Source: a virus
Strand: one strand, 5' to 3'
Virus record (IMG/VR): IMGVR_UViG_3300009103_000001
Span: 124,001-188,000 of that record
DNA length: 64,000 nucleotides
Below, in pieces: positions 1 to 8,590 of this stretch. The position numbers and the translations under genes were made by a program. How positions within the stretch are numbered: position 1 is the first letter of the stretch; every line of letters starts with the position of its first letter. The notes beneath the pieces are model-generated. The model worked only from the letters and a program-made list of their open reading frames with translations, did not search any database and was not told the DNA's origin.

Positions 1-79
1 GTACAGCTTCTTCCTCTTCAGGACCAAAGTAAGGTTTTTTAGTTGGTTTTCTCCCCCTTCTCTTTGGTTTTTGTTCCAT
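1..79 (-). CDS. N-terminus of a putative phage late sigma factor (gp55-like), cut by the window edge
   Basis: Partial gene; only about 26 N-terminal residues are inside the window. The start is the ATG at complement 77-79, directly next to the stop codon of the upstream glycosyltransferase gene with no spacer. The visible peptide is very basic (KPKRRGRKPTKK) and then runs into YFGPEEEEAV. From memory, late sigma factors of T4-like phages from uncultured marine and gut lineages often begin with a basic RRGRKPxK stretch followed by a YFGPEEEEAV-like segment, which is why this identity is proposed. The rest of the gene, including the core-polymerase-binding regions, lies outside, so the call is an inference from a short motif. 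Confidence 0.4.
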   Translation of the reverse strand, partial: MEQKPKRRGRKPTKKPYFGPEEEEAV

Positions 80-892
80 TTATACGTTTTCTTCTTGCAT
101 ATATTTTATTCCCCTATCTTGTTTAAAATAACATTCTTTTTTAGCCGTATTAAACCAAAATCTAGCCTCTAAGGGGTCGATTTTTTCTTCACCATTATAA
201 TAATTAAAAAATAATGAATTTGGTCTCATATTTATTTTTTTATAACCAATCTTAGGTATGGTCATAATTTTTTTATCATAATATGTCATCCTTAAAAAGA
301 ATTCATAAATGAATTGTAGTTTAATACTAGGTTTCAAACCACTAATAGATTCAAAAGCTTCTTTTTTGTATATACCACCAGAAAATTGGAAGTTTGGAAA
401 ATTTAGTAATGAATCATTATCTAAGAAACCATGTCTATCTGAAAAATCTTTAGCCCAAACAGGTTCGTTTGTAAAATGTAAAAACTTACCTTCAACATTA
501 GCGTCTAACACTATAGGTAAAAATACATCTACATCATCATAGTGTTCAACATATTTATTAAAACTATCAAACCATATTTTAGAATATTCATCATCAACTT
601 CTAAAACAGAAAACCATTCTGTTTCGATTTTTGTTACACCGAAATTAATTTGTGAACAAAAATCAGTTTCACCATCATTTTCTACTATATCTAAAATATT
701 TTTTATTTTTTCATCAAAATCAAATTCATTGATTATATTTTTAGCATCACCATCTTTTGGTACAACTAATAAAAGTTTTTTAGGTAATACTTTTTGTTCC
801 CTAATACTACCAATAGCTTTAGCGAAATAATCTTTTTCATCTTCGTTTATTCTGTGTATTGGTATTATAACTGTTAAATCGTTTTTACTCAT
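80..892 (-). CDS. Glycosyltransferase, GT2-like (GT-A fold)
   Basis: A 270-residue protein with the GT2 opening beta strand (LTVIIPIHR, residues 6-14), a series of alternating strands, and an acidic EVDDE cluster at about 99-103 in the position of the DxD motif that holds the divalent metal and nucleotide-sugar. It should transfer a sugar from an NDP-sugar to an unknown acceptor in the cytoplasm; no membrane segment is seen. It is the last full gene of the minus-strand block before the putative sigma factor, and follows a GT4-like gene after 7 bases. The leader before the ATG is A/T only, with no Shine-Dalgarno sequence. Donor and acceptor cannot be read from the sequence. Confidence 0.75.
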   Translation of the reverse strand: MSKNDLTVIIPIHRINEDEKDYFAKAIGSIREQKVLPKKLLLVVPKDGDAKNIINEFDFDEKIKNILDIVENDGETDFCSQINFGVTKIETEWFSVLEVDDEYSKIWFDSFNKYVEHYDDVDVFLPIVLDANVEGKFLHFTNEPVWAKDFSDRHGFLDNDSLLNFPNFQFSGGIYKKEAFESISGLKPSIKLQFIYEFFLRMTYYDKKIMTIPKIGYKKINMRPNSLFFNYYNGEEKIDPLEARFWFNTAKKECYFKQDRGIKYMQEENV

Positions 893-899
893 TTTATAT

Positions 900-1979
900 T
901 TATTTTTGTTCTATTATTTCAGTTTCATTAAATTTCTCTAAACTAAGAGTAAATTCTTTAATAATTTTATTCCTTAAATTATCATAATATTCTTTAATAT
1001 TATTTTTTTGATTTTCTTCTGTGTAAGGCTCAACTGTTTTTTCCATTTCATCGTAAAGTTCTTTAGGTTCTAAATCTTCTAACCAAGCTTGAAAGTAATT
1101 ACCTAAAATATCTGTTATATTATTAACATTATTGGTCCACATACCATTTTTGTCTTCCATCCATTCTGGTACTAGATTAGGAACTTTACCTATAACTGGG
1201 ACACCACATTTCATTGATTCTAATGGAAATGTACCAAAACCTGATACATCATCAACCCAAATAGAAACACACGATTCAGATAAGTTTTTAGCAAATTTTT
1301 CTCTTGGCATTCCTCTTAAATCTCTAAAAGTAACCCATTTTAGGTGTGGGTATCTTATATAAAAACTTTTAAATATTTTAACAGTATCTCTTTGGTCTCT
1401 AGTAAAAATAGTTACGATAGGTTTTTTTGGTTTTTCATCCTTTTTAAAATATTCTGGTATAGATAATTTTACTATACCAACCTCCATATTAGGATTACCA
1501 AATAAACTTTCTACATATTCTTTTTGTTTATCAGAAGTTGTAATAACATCTCTAACATTATAATCAGCCCAAGTTTTACCTGGTTCTAACATTTCTAATA
1601 TATAATCATATGATTGTGACATAATCATTTTTCTACAAGGTAATTGTTTAATTTGTTCTAATATATTAGCAAAAATTTCTGGTACTATAACAACGTCAGA
1701 ACCACTAACTTTTAGTTGTTGTGATTCAATGGATAGGTGTGGTAGATTTGAATATTCTTCACCTAACCAAGTTACAACACTTGTATAATCATTTTTTTCA
1801 TGTAAAACATATGCTTTATATCCCAATTCATTTAACACTTTTACGTGTTCATATATGTTAGCCACACCGGCTGTGGGATTACCTTTAGTGTCCATAGTGA
1901 AAAAATATAAACCAAATTCTTTTTTTTCTAATTTAGATATATTTTCTTCAATTCTAGCTTTTATTTCATGTTGTTCCAT
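900..1979 (-). CDS. Glycosyltransferase, GT4-like (GT-B fold)
   Basis: A 359-residue protein. The N-terminal half (from about residue 22, FGLYFFTMDTKGNPTAGVAN) looks like the acceptor-binding Rossmann domain of GT-B enzymes. The C-terminal half has the retaining-GT4 signature GFGTFPLESMKCGVPVIG near residues 248-265, where the glutamate contacts the donor ribose/phosphate. Probably a retaining cytoplasmic glycosyltransferase. It lies between a GT2-like gene (7 bases downstream) and a small unknown gene (2 bases upstream), so co-transcription is likely. The long acidic, lysine-rich C-terminal tail is not typical of the fold. The substrate is unknown. Confidence 0.7.
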   Translation of the reverse strand: MEQHEIKARIEENISKLEKKEFGLYFFTMDTKGNPTAGVANIYEHVKVLNELGYKAYVLHEKNDYTSVVTWLGEEYSNLPHLSIESQQLKVSGSDVVIVPEIFANILEQIKQLPCRKMIMSQSYDYILEMLEPGKTWADYNVRDVITTSDKQKEYVESLFGNPNMEVGIVKLSIPEYFKKDEKPKKPIVTIFTRDQRDTVKIFKSFYIRYPHLKWVTFRDLRGMPREKFAKNLSESCVSIWVDDVSGFGTFPLESMKCGVPVIGKVPNLVPEWMEDKNGMWTNNVNNITDILGNYFQAWLEDLEPKELYDEMEKTVEPYTEENQKNNIKEYYDNLRNKIIKEFTLSLEKFNETEIIEQK

Positions 1980-1981
1980 AT

Positions 1982-2332
1982 TTATTTTTTTAATATAAGT
2001 TTATTTTTTAATAATGTGTTAAATGAAAGTCTAAAGGGTATTGATAATTGATTTTCTAATTTTTTAAATCCCATACTTTCATCTATTATTCCATTTTCAT
2101 TTAATACTGTTTCTATCATAGCTTTAACAACTTCCCATTTTGCCATATCAATAAGTGGTCCATTGTAGTATTCTATTTTTTCATCTAAGTTATCTTCTTC
2201 TTCTTCAGTTTTTTTAATTTTTTTATTTAATAATTCGTCAATACTTTTTTCTTCATTGATTTTAATAAAATCTGAAAGTGCGTGAATATCTAAATAAAAT
2301 TTTTCACCTGCTAACTCAAATAAATCATTCAT
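1982..2332 (-). CDS. Small acidic protein of unknown function
   Basis: A 116-residue protein I do not recognise. It is rich in Glu, Lys, Asn and Ile, with a strongly charged stretch at about residues 37-55 (NKKIKKTEEEEDNLDEKIEYY) and predicted helices on both sides. No signal peptide, membrane segment or metal motif is visible. It is two bases upstream of the GT4-like gene and about 40 bases downstream of a HAD-like gene, in the part of the operon that also holds PhoH. A role in phage replication or transcription is as plausible as one in glycan synthesis. The gene is real on grounds of packing, codon use and AT-rich leader. Confidence 0.6.
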   Translation of the reverse strand: MNDLFELAGEKFYLDIHALSDFIKINEEKSIDELLNKKIKKTEEEEDNLDEKIEYYNGPLIDMAKWEVVKAMIETVLNENGIIDESMGFKKLENQLSIPFRLSFNTLLKNKLILKK

Positions 2333-2374
2333 AATTAATTATTAATTATAATTATTTTTTTGTAAATGTTTTAA

Positions 2375-3052
2375 TTAATTAAAACGTTCTTCATTTACCT
2401 TTTTCAAAAAATCTGAGTCGATTTCTTTTATTGATTTTATACGTATACAAGATTGTGTGGTTTTTTTATTAAAGTCTTTATCTATTACTATATTTATTTT
2501 ACTAATAGATAATTTATTATTGATAATTTTAGGATGGTCGGTAACCATAACATCAACATAATCCCAAACTTTAGAATATTCTTTTACAAATTTTATATTA
2601 GGGCAAGTACACTTATTTTTAGATAGAAAAAATAGTGTTGACGGCACGGCTAACCCACCTTCCCTACTTATAATAATAAATTCATGTTCTGGATTATCAA
2701 TTATTAATTGATTTAATGTTTCCATAGCAGAAGAAACACTCTCATTAGCATAACCAAAAATTTCTAAGGCACATTTTTCATATAAAAATTCGTCTATTGT
2801 TGTGGTAGTTTTTGTACTCACTAATTCAGTAGTTTTTTCACTTTCTATAAAATCAGTTTCATTAAAGTTTGGGTCGAAACCTAATTCACTTTGTTGTGTT
2901 TCTTCTTCTGGAAATGTAATCCATTTCTCTAAATCATAATCAACCACCACAATAGGTTCTTTATCTTCTGAAGAAAAATATTTATCATGTGTTTCTTCTA
3001 TTTTTCCAAATAAATCCCTCAATACACCATCAATTGATATTCCTATTATCAT
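2375..3052 (-). CDS. HAD-like phosphatase/nucleotidase-type protein
   Basis: A 225-residue protein starting MIIGISIDGVLRDLF, where the SIDGVLRD stretch matches HAD motif I (hhhDxDxx) but has SID-G in place of DxD, so the first catalytic aspartate is replaced or shifted. Motif II may be IIISREGG and motif III/IV the VMVTDHPKII region near residue 185. Phage proteins of this type are often annotated as 5'(3')-deoxyribonucleotidases or HAD-like proteins; the unusual motif I makes activity uncertain. I chose the ATG at complement 3050-3052 because it starts on the first beta strand and leaves a 10-base gap to PhoH; an in-frame ATG 42 bases upstream would overlap PhoH and add a basic tail. Confidence 0.5.
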   Translation of the reverse strand: MIIGISIDGVLRDLFGKIEETHDKYFSSEDKEPIVVVDYDLEKWITFPEEETQQSELGFDPNFNETDFIESEKTTELVSTKTTTTIDEFLYEKCALEIFGYANESVSSAMETLNQLIIDNPEHEFIIISREGGLAVPSTLFFLSKNKCTCPNIKFVKEYSKVWDYVDVMVTDHPKIINNKLSISKINIVIDKDFNKKTTQSCIRIKSIKEIDSDFLKKVNEERFN

Positions 3053-3062
3053 TTTTTTAATT

Positions 3063-3821
3063 TTAATTTTCCAAGTCGTCAAAAACATGTTCAATAATCT
3101 TAATTATTGGGTTTCTAACTACATCATCTGGGTCTGTTAATGTTACAGTACCAAAATTATCTATATCTTTAAATTTATCTATAATAATTTCAAGAGAACT
3201 ATCTTTTTTATTTCTAATATCTTTTTGTCTAACATCACCTAGTATAACCATTTTCGAATTATTACCAATCCTGGTCATAAGTGTTCTTATATTTTCCATT
3301 GATATATTTTGACACTCATCAATTATGATAACAGAGTTATCAATACTTCTACCTCTAGCAAAGGCTATAGGTAAAACCTCTAAAAGACCTAATTCTTTTA
3401 GTTTTCTAGTTCTAGTTTTACCAATTAATTTTCTAAAATTATCCATAAAAGAGTCCACATATGGTTCCATTTTTTCTTCCATATTACCCTTAAGAAAGCC
3501 TATTTCTTCATTTTTAAGGGTTGTAACTGACTTAATTAAAACAATTCTTTTAAATTTAACAGTGTTTTTAAGTAATTTTAAAGCTTCAGCACAAGCTAAA
3601 AAAGTTTTTCCTGTCCCAGGTAAACCATTACATATAGTTATTTCATTTTTCTTTATCGATTCTGTTAATTTTTTTTGATTTTGTGTTTTATGTTTTACAT
3701 TAACTTTTATTAAATTGAATAATTTTACTTCTTCAATGTTGTTGTGATTTAATAATAATTCCAATTCCTCTAAGTCTTCTATTGGAAATTGTTTATTGTG
3801 TCTTCCGTTTTTTCTACTCAT
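3063..3821 (-). CDS. phoH: PhoH-like P-loop ATPase
   Basis: A 252-residue ATPase of the PhoH family, widespread in tailed phages and related to helicase superfamily I. The Walker A motif is GLPGTGKT at residues 66-73, Walker B is VIIIDECQN at about 164-172, and MVILGDVRQKD further on is the sensor-like strand typical of the family. The exact phage role is unsettled; RNA/DNA helicase or stress-related functions have been proposed. Its start overlaps the end of the cupin gene by 8 bases, and the HAD-like gene follows after about 10 bases, so the three are probably translated from one message. Length and motif order are normal for the family. Confidence 0.9.
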   Translation of the reverse strand: MSRKNGRHNKQFPIEDLEELELLLNHNNIEEVKLFNLIKVNVKHKTQNQKKLTESIKKNEITICNGLPGTGKTFLACAEALKLLKNTVKFKRIVLIKSVTTLKNEEIGFLKGNMEEKMEPYVDSFMDNFRKLIGKTRTRKLKELGLLEVLPIAFARGRSIDNSVIIIDECQNISMENIRTLMTRIGNNSKMVILGDVRQKDIRNKKDSSLEIIIDKFKDIDNFGTVTLTDPDDVVRNPIIKIIEHVFDDLEN

Positions 3822-4131
3822 CTAAAATATATTTATCATTTTTTATACTTGGCGTTTTTATTACCATTATTGAACAATCTTCAAGAACTTCAAATTCTGT
3901 AATCTCATTTGGATTTATGACCATTAATTCATTTTCATTACAAACAATTCCTGAATATTTTACCCTTCCATTTATAATAAAGTTTAACTCTGTTGCTACT
4001 TTATGTAAATGTTTTTCACCGATAAAACCTTTTTTATATTTTTTATATCCAACTTCAAATAAATCGGTTTTATATACAGATTCTTTAAATCCACCGATAA
4101 ACCATTCATTATTTATTTTCAATTTTTTCAT
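3814..4131 (-). CDS. Cupin-fold protein
   Basis: A 105-residue single-domain cupin. It shows the small beta-barrel pattern with a GxxxxxHxHxxxxE-type first motif (GEKHLHKVATELNFIINGRV, about residues 38-57) and a second-motif region ELMVINPNEITEFEVLEDC. H41/H43-type residues and E48 could bind a metal. The start codon shares one base with the stop of the GDP-mannose dehydratase gene (TAATG), so it is in the nucleotide-sugar operon. Cupins in such clusters are often sugar isomerases or epimerases, but this one is shorter than RmlC and lacks its hallmarks, so it may be a sensor or binding protein. Function is not assigned. Confidence 0.7.
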   Translation of the reverse strand: MKKLKINNEWFIGGFKESVYKTDLFEVGYKKYKKGFIGEKHLHKVATELNFIINGRVKYSGIVCNENELMVINPNEITEFEVLEDCSIMVIKTPSIKNDKYILDE

Positions 4132-5168
4132 TATTTATTTTTTAAAATAGTATTCATAACCTCATTAGGAATACCAATAGTAATTTCCGATTCTTTATAA
4201 TAATCTAACCAATAAGAAACCATCTCATCTAACATTGATTCAAATGTGTATTTAGGTTTCCATCTTAAGTCTTCCCTTAATTTAGTAGAATCCCCCTTTA
4301 AATCATGTAATTCTTCAGGTCTCATATGTTTTTCATCAATCACTACATAATCTCTAAAATCTAAATTTAATCTATTAAAAGTATATTCACATAAATCCTT
4401 AACCGAATGTGAAATACCTGTCGCACATACATAATCATTAGGTTTATCATCTTGTAACATTAACCACATAGCTTCAACATAATCTTTAGCGTGACCCCAA
4501 TCCCTAGTGGCATCTAAGTTACCTAAGTGTAATTTTTCTTGTAATCCTAATTTAATCCTAACCGCTGCCTTAACAACTTTATTGGTAACAAAATTAGTTC
4601 CTCTTCTTGGTGATTCATGATTAAAAAGAATTCCGTTCCATATTTTCATACCATAAGAGTTTCTATAGTTTCTTGTAATATTATATGAAAATACTTTAGC
4701 ACACCCATATGGTGATACGGGATTCATGGGGGTAGTTTCTCTTTGATATCCATCCGCATCAATATTATTACCAAACATTTCAGATGAAGAAGCTTGGTAT
4801 ATTTTAGAATTAGGTGAAACCATTCTAACTGCCTCTAACATGTTTAAGGTACCTAGACCAGTTGCATTTGCAGTATAGATTGGTTGGTCAAAACTAACTC
4901 TTACATGTGACTGTGCTGCCAAATTATATATCTCATCAGGTTGTACTTTTTGTAGTACCCTAACTAAAGACGCCATATCAATTAAATCAGCGTATTCTAA
5001 TTTTAATTTATCAAAAATATGTTCAATTCTAACTGATTGTGTTTCTGATACAGAATTTCTTTTAACTATACCCCAAACTTCATATCCTTTATCTAAAAGT
5101 AGTTCGGCTAAATACGAACCATCTTGTCCATTAATCCCTGTTATTAAAGCTTTTTTACTCATATTCAT
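4131..5168 (-). CDS. gmd: GDP-mannose 4,6-dehydratase
   Basis: A 345-residue extended short-chain dehydrogenase that converts GDP-D-mannose to GDP-4-keto-6-deoxy-D-mannose with bound NADP+. Visible are the Rossmann motif [12 protein letters not shown] (11-22), the catalytic region SSSEMFG (128-133), the YxxxK pair Y154/K158 in SPYGCAKVF, and the family stretch [13 protein letters not shown]. Length is normal for bacterial Gmd. The start overlaps the ColD-like gene by 14 bases (an ATG two codons in would overlap by 8). The product is the substrate of ColD-type dehydratases and of Fcl, both represented directly upstream, so three consecutive genes form a pathway. Identification is firm; only the physiological end product is inferred. 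Confidence 0.93.
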   Translation of the reverse strand: MNMSKKALITGINGQDGSYLAELLLDKGYEVWGIVKRNSVSETQSVRIEHIFDKLKLEYADLIDMASLVRVLQKVQPDEIYNLAAQSHVRVSFDQPIYTANATGLGTLNMLEAVRMVSPNSKIYQASSSEMFGNNIDADGYQRETTPMNPVSPYGCAKVFSYNITRNYRNSYGMKIWNGILFNHESPRRGTNFVTNKVVKAAVRIKLGLQEKLHLGNLDATRDWGHAKDYVEAMWLMLQDDKPNDYVCATGISHSVKDLCEYTFNRLNLDFRDYVVIDEKHMRPEELHDLKGDSTKLREDLRWKPKYTFESMLDEMVSYWLDYYKESEITIGIPNEVMNTILKNK

Positions 5169-6303
5169 TAATTATATTTACTATTTTATCTATATCTTTT
5201 TTTGATAAGTCTTGATGGTTTGGTATATAAAATCCTTTTTTATCTAATAATTCACAATTTTCTAACCCTTCTTTACTACCTTTCCACATAGGTTTATTTG
5301 CCATATTACCAGCGATTAAAGGTCTTACTTCTATATCTTCATCTAGTAAATTTCTAATTATATCATTTCTCATAGGATGTACTATTGGTATAGCAAAACT
5401 AGAAACATAATCGTTTGGTTTTTCTTCTAAGTGTAACTGACTAACCTTTAACTTGTCGATATAGTATTTAAAATTTTCCCTTCTTTTTGAAGAGTATCCA
5501 TCTAATTTATCTATGGCTCTTAAACCAATAAAAGCCTGCAAGTCGGTAGAGCGAAGATTCATACCTGGTAAATAAAAATTATACAAACCATCAAAGTCTG
5601 AACAACCATAAGATTCTCTAATGTCTTTTTGTACATCTGAAGGCAAGTCTCTATCCCATCCATGACTTCGCATCATTAGTAATTGGTGGTAAAACCCTTC
5701 ATCATTAGTATTAATAAAACCACCTTCAATAGTGGATAAATGATGACCAAAATACATTGAATAAAAGGAGGCAAAACCAAAAGAACCTAAATATTTTTCT
5801 TGATACTTAGAACCCATACTCTCACAGACATCCTCTAATAATATTACCTGGTATTTTTTACATAAATCAACAACTTTTTCCATATTAGGCACTAACCCCA
5901 AAGGGGATACTAAAATAAATGTAGAAGGGTTTTCTCGTTGAAATATTGATTCTAGTGCCTCTAAATCACATGATAAATCTGATAAGTTACAGTCACACAT
6001 AAAAGTGTCGTAACCTAAAAGCATTGGGGAACTAACGTCTGTAGACCAACTCAGAGCAGGAACAACAATTTTTAAATTTTTTAATCTATTAGTTTCTTTA
6101 AGGGTTGCCAATGTAAGTAATATAGAAGAAGAACCTGAGTTGACAAAAACTGAATATTTAGTTCCTATTTTTTTTGCCCATTTTTTTTCTAACTCCCAAG
6201 TCAATTCGCCCTTTGTAAGTCTAGGTATTTCATCTTGATTGAGCCATTTTGTTAAAGCTTTAATATCCGCTTTATCTATTGTATCACTTACTAATTTTAT
6301 CAT
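5155..6303 (-). CDS. colD: ColD-type GDP-4-keto-6-deoxy-D-mannose 3-dehydratase (PLP enzyme with His in place of Lys)
   Basis: A 382-residue fold-type-I PLP protein of the DegT/DnrJ/EryC1 aminotransferase family. The PLP-anchoring aspartate is D158 (LLEDVCES), and the phosphate-binding serines lie around 176-183. At the position of the Schiff-base lysine it reads [12 protein letters not shown], with His187/His188 and no lysine. In the family, loss of the lysine and gain of histidine marks ColD, which removes the C3 hydroxyl of GDP-4-keto-6-deoxymannose; ordinary aminotransferases such as perosamine synthase keep the lysine. Its start overlaps the reductase gene's stop as ATGA. Together with Gmd this strongly points to colitose rather than fucose or perosamine. 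The assignment rests on motif and context. Confidence 0.82.
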   Translation of the reverse strand: MIKLVSDTIDKADIKALTKWLNQDEIPRLTKGELTWELEKKWAKKIGTKYSVFVNSGSSSILLTLATLKETNRLKNLKIVVPALSWSTDVSSPMLLGYDTFMCDCNLSDLSCDLEALESIFQRENPSTFILVSPLGLVPNMEKVVDLCKKYQVILLEDVCESMGSKYQEKYLGSFGFASFYSMYFGHHLSTIEGGFINTNDEGFYHQLLMMRSHGWDRDLPSDVQKDIRESYGCSDFDGLYNFYLPGMNLRSTDLQAFIGLRAIDKLDGYSSKRRENFKYYIDKLKVSQLHLEEKPNDYVSSFAIPIVHPMRNDIIRNLLDEDIEVRPLIAGNMANKPMWKGSKEGLENCELLDKKGFYIPNHQDLSKKDIDKIVNIINEYE

Positions 6304-7208
6304 AATCTAACCTTTCCCGTTTTATAATTTTCTATAAACCAATCTATAGTCTTATTAATTCCTTCTTCTAAGGGGGTAAAATCAAACCAATCTATATCAC
6401 TTTTAGCCGGTTTTCTTAATTGACCTAACGGTTTCGTTATATCATATTTAATTCTATTCTCTGATATATCAAATCTTTTGGCTATAATATTAACAACTTC
6501 TTTAATTGAGTACTCTTTTTCATTTATAGCCATTAAAGGTTTATCACTACCCCACTCATTAATAGCCCATTCTATTATTTCTGACATATCTTCAGAATAT
6601 ACAAATTGCCTAAGTGGGCTACCATCACCCCAAACAATAAAATCGGTATCATTAATTTTAGATTCATAAGCTTTTCTTATTAAAGCTGGTACTAAATGAG
6701 AGTCCTTTAAATTAAAATTATCTTTTGGTCCATATAAATTTGTGGGTACGATTGATATCCAATTTTTATTTATCACATTACGATACATTTTAGTTTGGTA
6801 ATATAATAATCTTTTAGCGTAAGCGTAACCATGATTAGAGAAATGTGGTGGCCCTAAATCTATTTTTTCAGAAGTTAAAGGGTATTCTACTTTATCTGGA
6901 AAAACACATGTAGATAATATTGTAACTAAGTTTTCTATATTTAAATCTAAACAAGAGGATAAAACATTATTATCTATTTTAATATTATCACTAAAAAACT
7001 CTAAATTAGAATTTATATTAGCCCCAACACCACCAACTCTAGCCGCACAGTGTATTATTGTATTTGGGTTATATTCATTATTTAATATAAAATCTTTAAA
7101 ATTATTAACTCTTAAATCACAATCTTTACTAGAAAAAGTTTTTGCTTTTAATTTTTTTACTATTGGTGAACCTAATAAACCATTTCCACCAGTCACTAAA
7201 ACACTCAT
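6300..7208 (-). CDS. colC: GDP-L-fucose/GDP-L-colitose synthase-like epimerase-reductase (Fcl/ColC family)
   Basis: A 302-residue extended SDR with NADPH motif TGGNGLLG (6-13), catalytic Y128/K132 (YAYAK), Cys101 in STCVFPD, and the histidine of DSHLVPALIRK. In Fcl (GMER) the equivalent Cys and His are the acid-base pair of the C3/C5 epimerase, so an L-configured product is expected. Fcl makes GDP-L-fucose; ColC makes GDP-L-colitose from the ColD product. Because the next gene is ColD-like, I favour ColC. The start is the ATG at complement 7206-7208, which overlaps the methyltransferase stop as ATGA; an upstream ATG three codons earlier is possible but gives a poor fit. Fcl activity on the Gmd product cannot be excluded. 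Confidence 0.8.
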   Translation of the reverse strand: MSVLVTGGNGLLGSPIVKKLKAKTFSSKDCDLRVNNFKDFILNNEYNPNTIIHCAARVGGVGANINSNLEFFSDNIKIDNNVLSSCLDLNIENLVTILSTCVFPDKVEYPLTSEKIDLGPPHFSNHGYAYAKRLLYYQTKMYRNVINKNWISIVPTNLYGPKDNFNLKDSHLVPALIRKAYESKINDTDFIVWGDGSPLRQFVYSEDMSEIIEWAINEWGSDKPLMAINEKEYSIKEVVNIIAKRFDISENRIKYDITKPLGQLRKPAKSDIDWFDFTPLEEGINKTIDWFIENYKTGKVRL

Positions 7209-7735
7209 TTTACACATTCAATATTTAAACTCATTAATCGACCATTTTCTTTATCCATATGTGGTATATAGGCTTGTGAAAAATCATCCATATCAGAGTG
7301 GTCAGTTTTCCTCCAATCATACCTATAAACTTCACTAAAACCTAACGATTTTAAAGAGTTTTGTAAAGAGTTAAAATCCCATGTACAATAATGAAAATTT
7401 TGTTCATAATTTTGTCCCCCATATAAAAACCCCATTAATTTAGTTAGGTCCTTATTGTCATTATAGTACTCAACAACTTTTTCAAAATCTGGTACAGCAA
7501 TTCTTAATATGCCTCCATTTTTTAACACTTCAAACCATCTTTTTAGAACTTTTTTATATTCATGTCTACCAAAATGTTCTAAAACATGACAAGCATAGAT
7601 TACATCGACACTATTATTATTAACATTATTTAATTTAGCTATATCGTCAACGAGGTCGGGGTTAACGTCCTCTCTAATATCTATATTAATATAACCCTTT
7701 ATTTTTTTGTCACCACAACCTAAATGTAATTTCAT
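7205..7735 (-). CDS. SAM-dependent methyltransferase (class I)
   Basis: A 176-residue class I methyltransferase. Motif I is LHLGCGDKKIKGYINID at residues 3-19, with the acidic end of strand 2 binding the ribose of SAM; VIYACHVLEHF (about 45-55) is motif IV and GGILRIAVPDFEK is the strand-5 region. This arrangement is common in methyltransferases of polysaccharide clusters, which often O-methylate sugars. It begins 6 bases after the NodZ-like gene and overlaps the epimerase-reductase. The last 30 residues are poorly conserved and the substrate is unknown. Confidence 0.8.
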   Translation of the reverse strand: MKLHLGCGDKKIKGYINIDIREDVNPDLVDDIAKLNNVNNNSVDVIYACHVLEHFGRHEYKKVLKRWFEVLKNGGILRIAVPDFEKVVEYYNDNKDLTKLMGFLYGGQNYEQNFHYCTWDFNSLQNSLKSLGFSEVYRYDWRKTDHSDMDDFSQAYIPHMDKENGRLMSLNIECVK

Positions 7736-7741
7736 TTTTAA

Positions 7742-8590
7742 CTAGTTTGATAATATTTTAGCTATTTCAGCATAAGTACTTATTTCGTGATATATTTGTA
7801 TATTTGTTTTACTTAAAATATATAAATCTTCTATCGCTTCTTTTGAATGTTTCTCATCTCTAATAAATGTTTTATGGTTCCATGGTTGATTATTATTTTT
7901 TTCTATATAATTTTTTTTATCGTTTCTAACAATTATATTATTTTTAAACTTATTAACTATTAATTTTTCGTATTCTTTGTCCTCAGTTGATAAATAAAAC
8001 ATCTGTTTTGGTGTTTGTTTTAAAATATTGTTTATTTTATCAATATAGTAATTAACAGTAACTAGACCTTGTTTAAAATCAGAGCCTCTAGCGTGTACAC
8101 CAATAACACTTTTATCTAATTTTAAATCTTTAACCACTTGGTCAACATTATCTTGTAATTCTTTTTTTAGTTTTAATTTTCTTAAAAAATTATAAGATTC
8201 TGTTAAATCAATATTAGGTAAAAATCTAATATTATATACAATTATATTTTTATTTTGGTCTTGAAAGGAAAAAGAATTTTTACCACTAGCCCCAAATTTA
8301 TGGGTTAAATTTTGTAAAGTAGGGACACCAAACTCTGAATTTTCTCTATTAACATCAAATTGTTCAACACACATCTTACAATCGTCTAATTGTTCCAATT
8401 CTTCTAAACTTATAGTTTCTATTGGGTCATCGAATAAATCATTAAATTTAGCTAAACAACCGTTTTGTTGTTTATTATCCCAATATATTTTTAATTTTCT
8501 ACCAGTTTTTTCGGATATTACACCACAAGAAGCTATTGTTCTCATCCTATTACCAATGCCTGCTGTACAATATGGTATTATTGTATTCAT
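7742..8590 (-). CDS. Fucosyltransferase-like glycosyltransferase (NodZ/GT23-like)
   Basis: A 282-residue protein with two features of alpha-1,6-fucosyltransferase-like GT-B enzymes: an early GIGNRMR loop (about residues 11-17) and the HARGSD motif at about 166-171, which corresponds to the HxRRxD/HxRGxD donor-binding motif of NodZ/FUT8 relatives. In that family the arginine holds the GDP-fucose diphosphate. The start is set at the ATG at complement 8588-8590 because it overlaps the previous stop as ATGA; a longer form would read back into the methyltransferase gene. A GDP-L-fucose-type donor would fit the neighbouring Gmd/ColD/ColC genes. The exact family is uncertain. Confidence 0.6.
   Translation of the reverse strand: MNTIIPYCTAGIGNRMRTIASCGVISEKTGRKLKIYWDNKQQNGCLAKFNDLFDDPIETISLEELEQLDDCKMCVEQFDVNRENSEFGVPTLQNLTHKFGASGKNSFSFQDQNKNIIVYNIRFLPNIDLTESYNFLRKLKLKKELQDNVDQVVKDLKLDKSVIGVHARGSDFKQGLVTVNYYIDKINNILKQTPKQMFYLSTEDKEYEKLIVNKFKNNIIVRNDKKNYIEKNNNQPWNHKTFIRDEKHSKEAIEDLYILSKTNIQIYHEISTYAEIAKILSN

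Noticed and set aside
309-1362. Plus-strand frames of 76-77 residues in the two left-end glycosyltransferase genes
   Set aside because: They are antisense shadows of well-supported GT2 and GT4 genes with compatible motifs in the minus frame.
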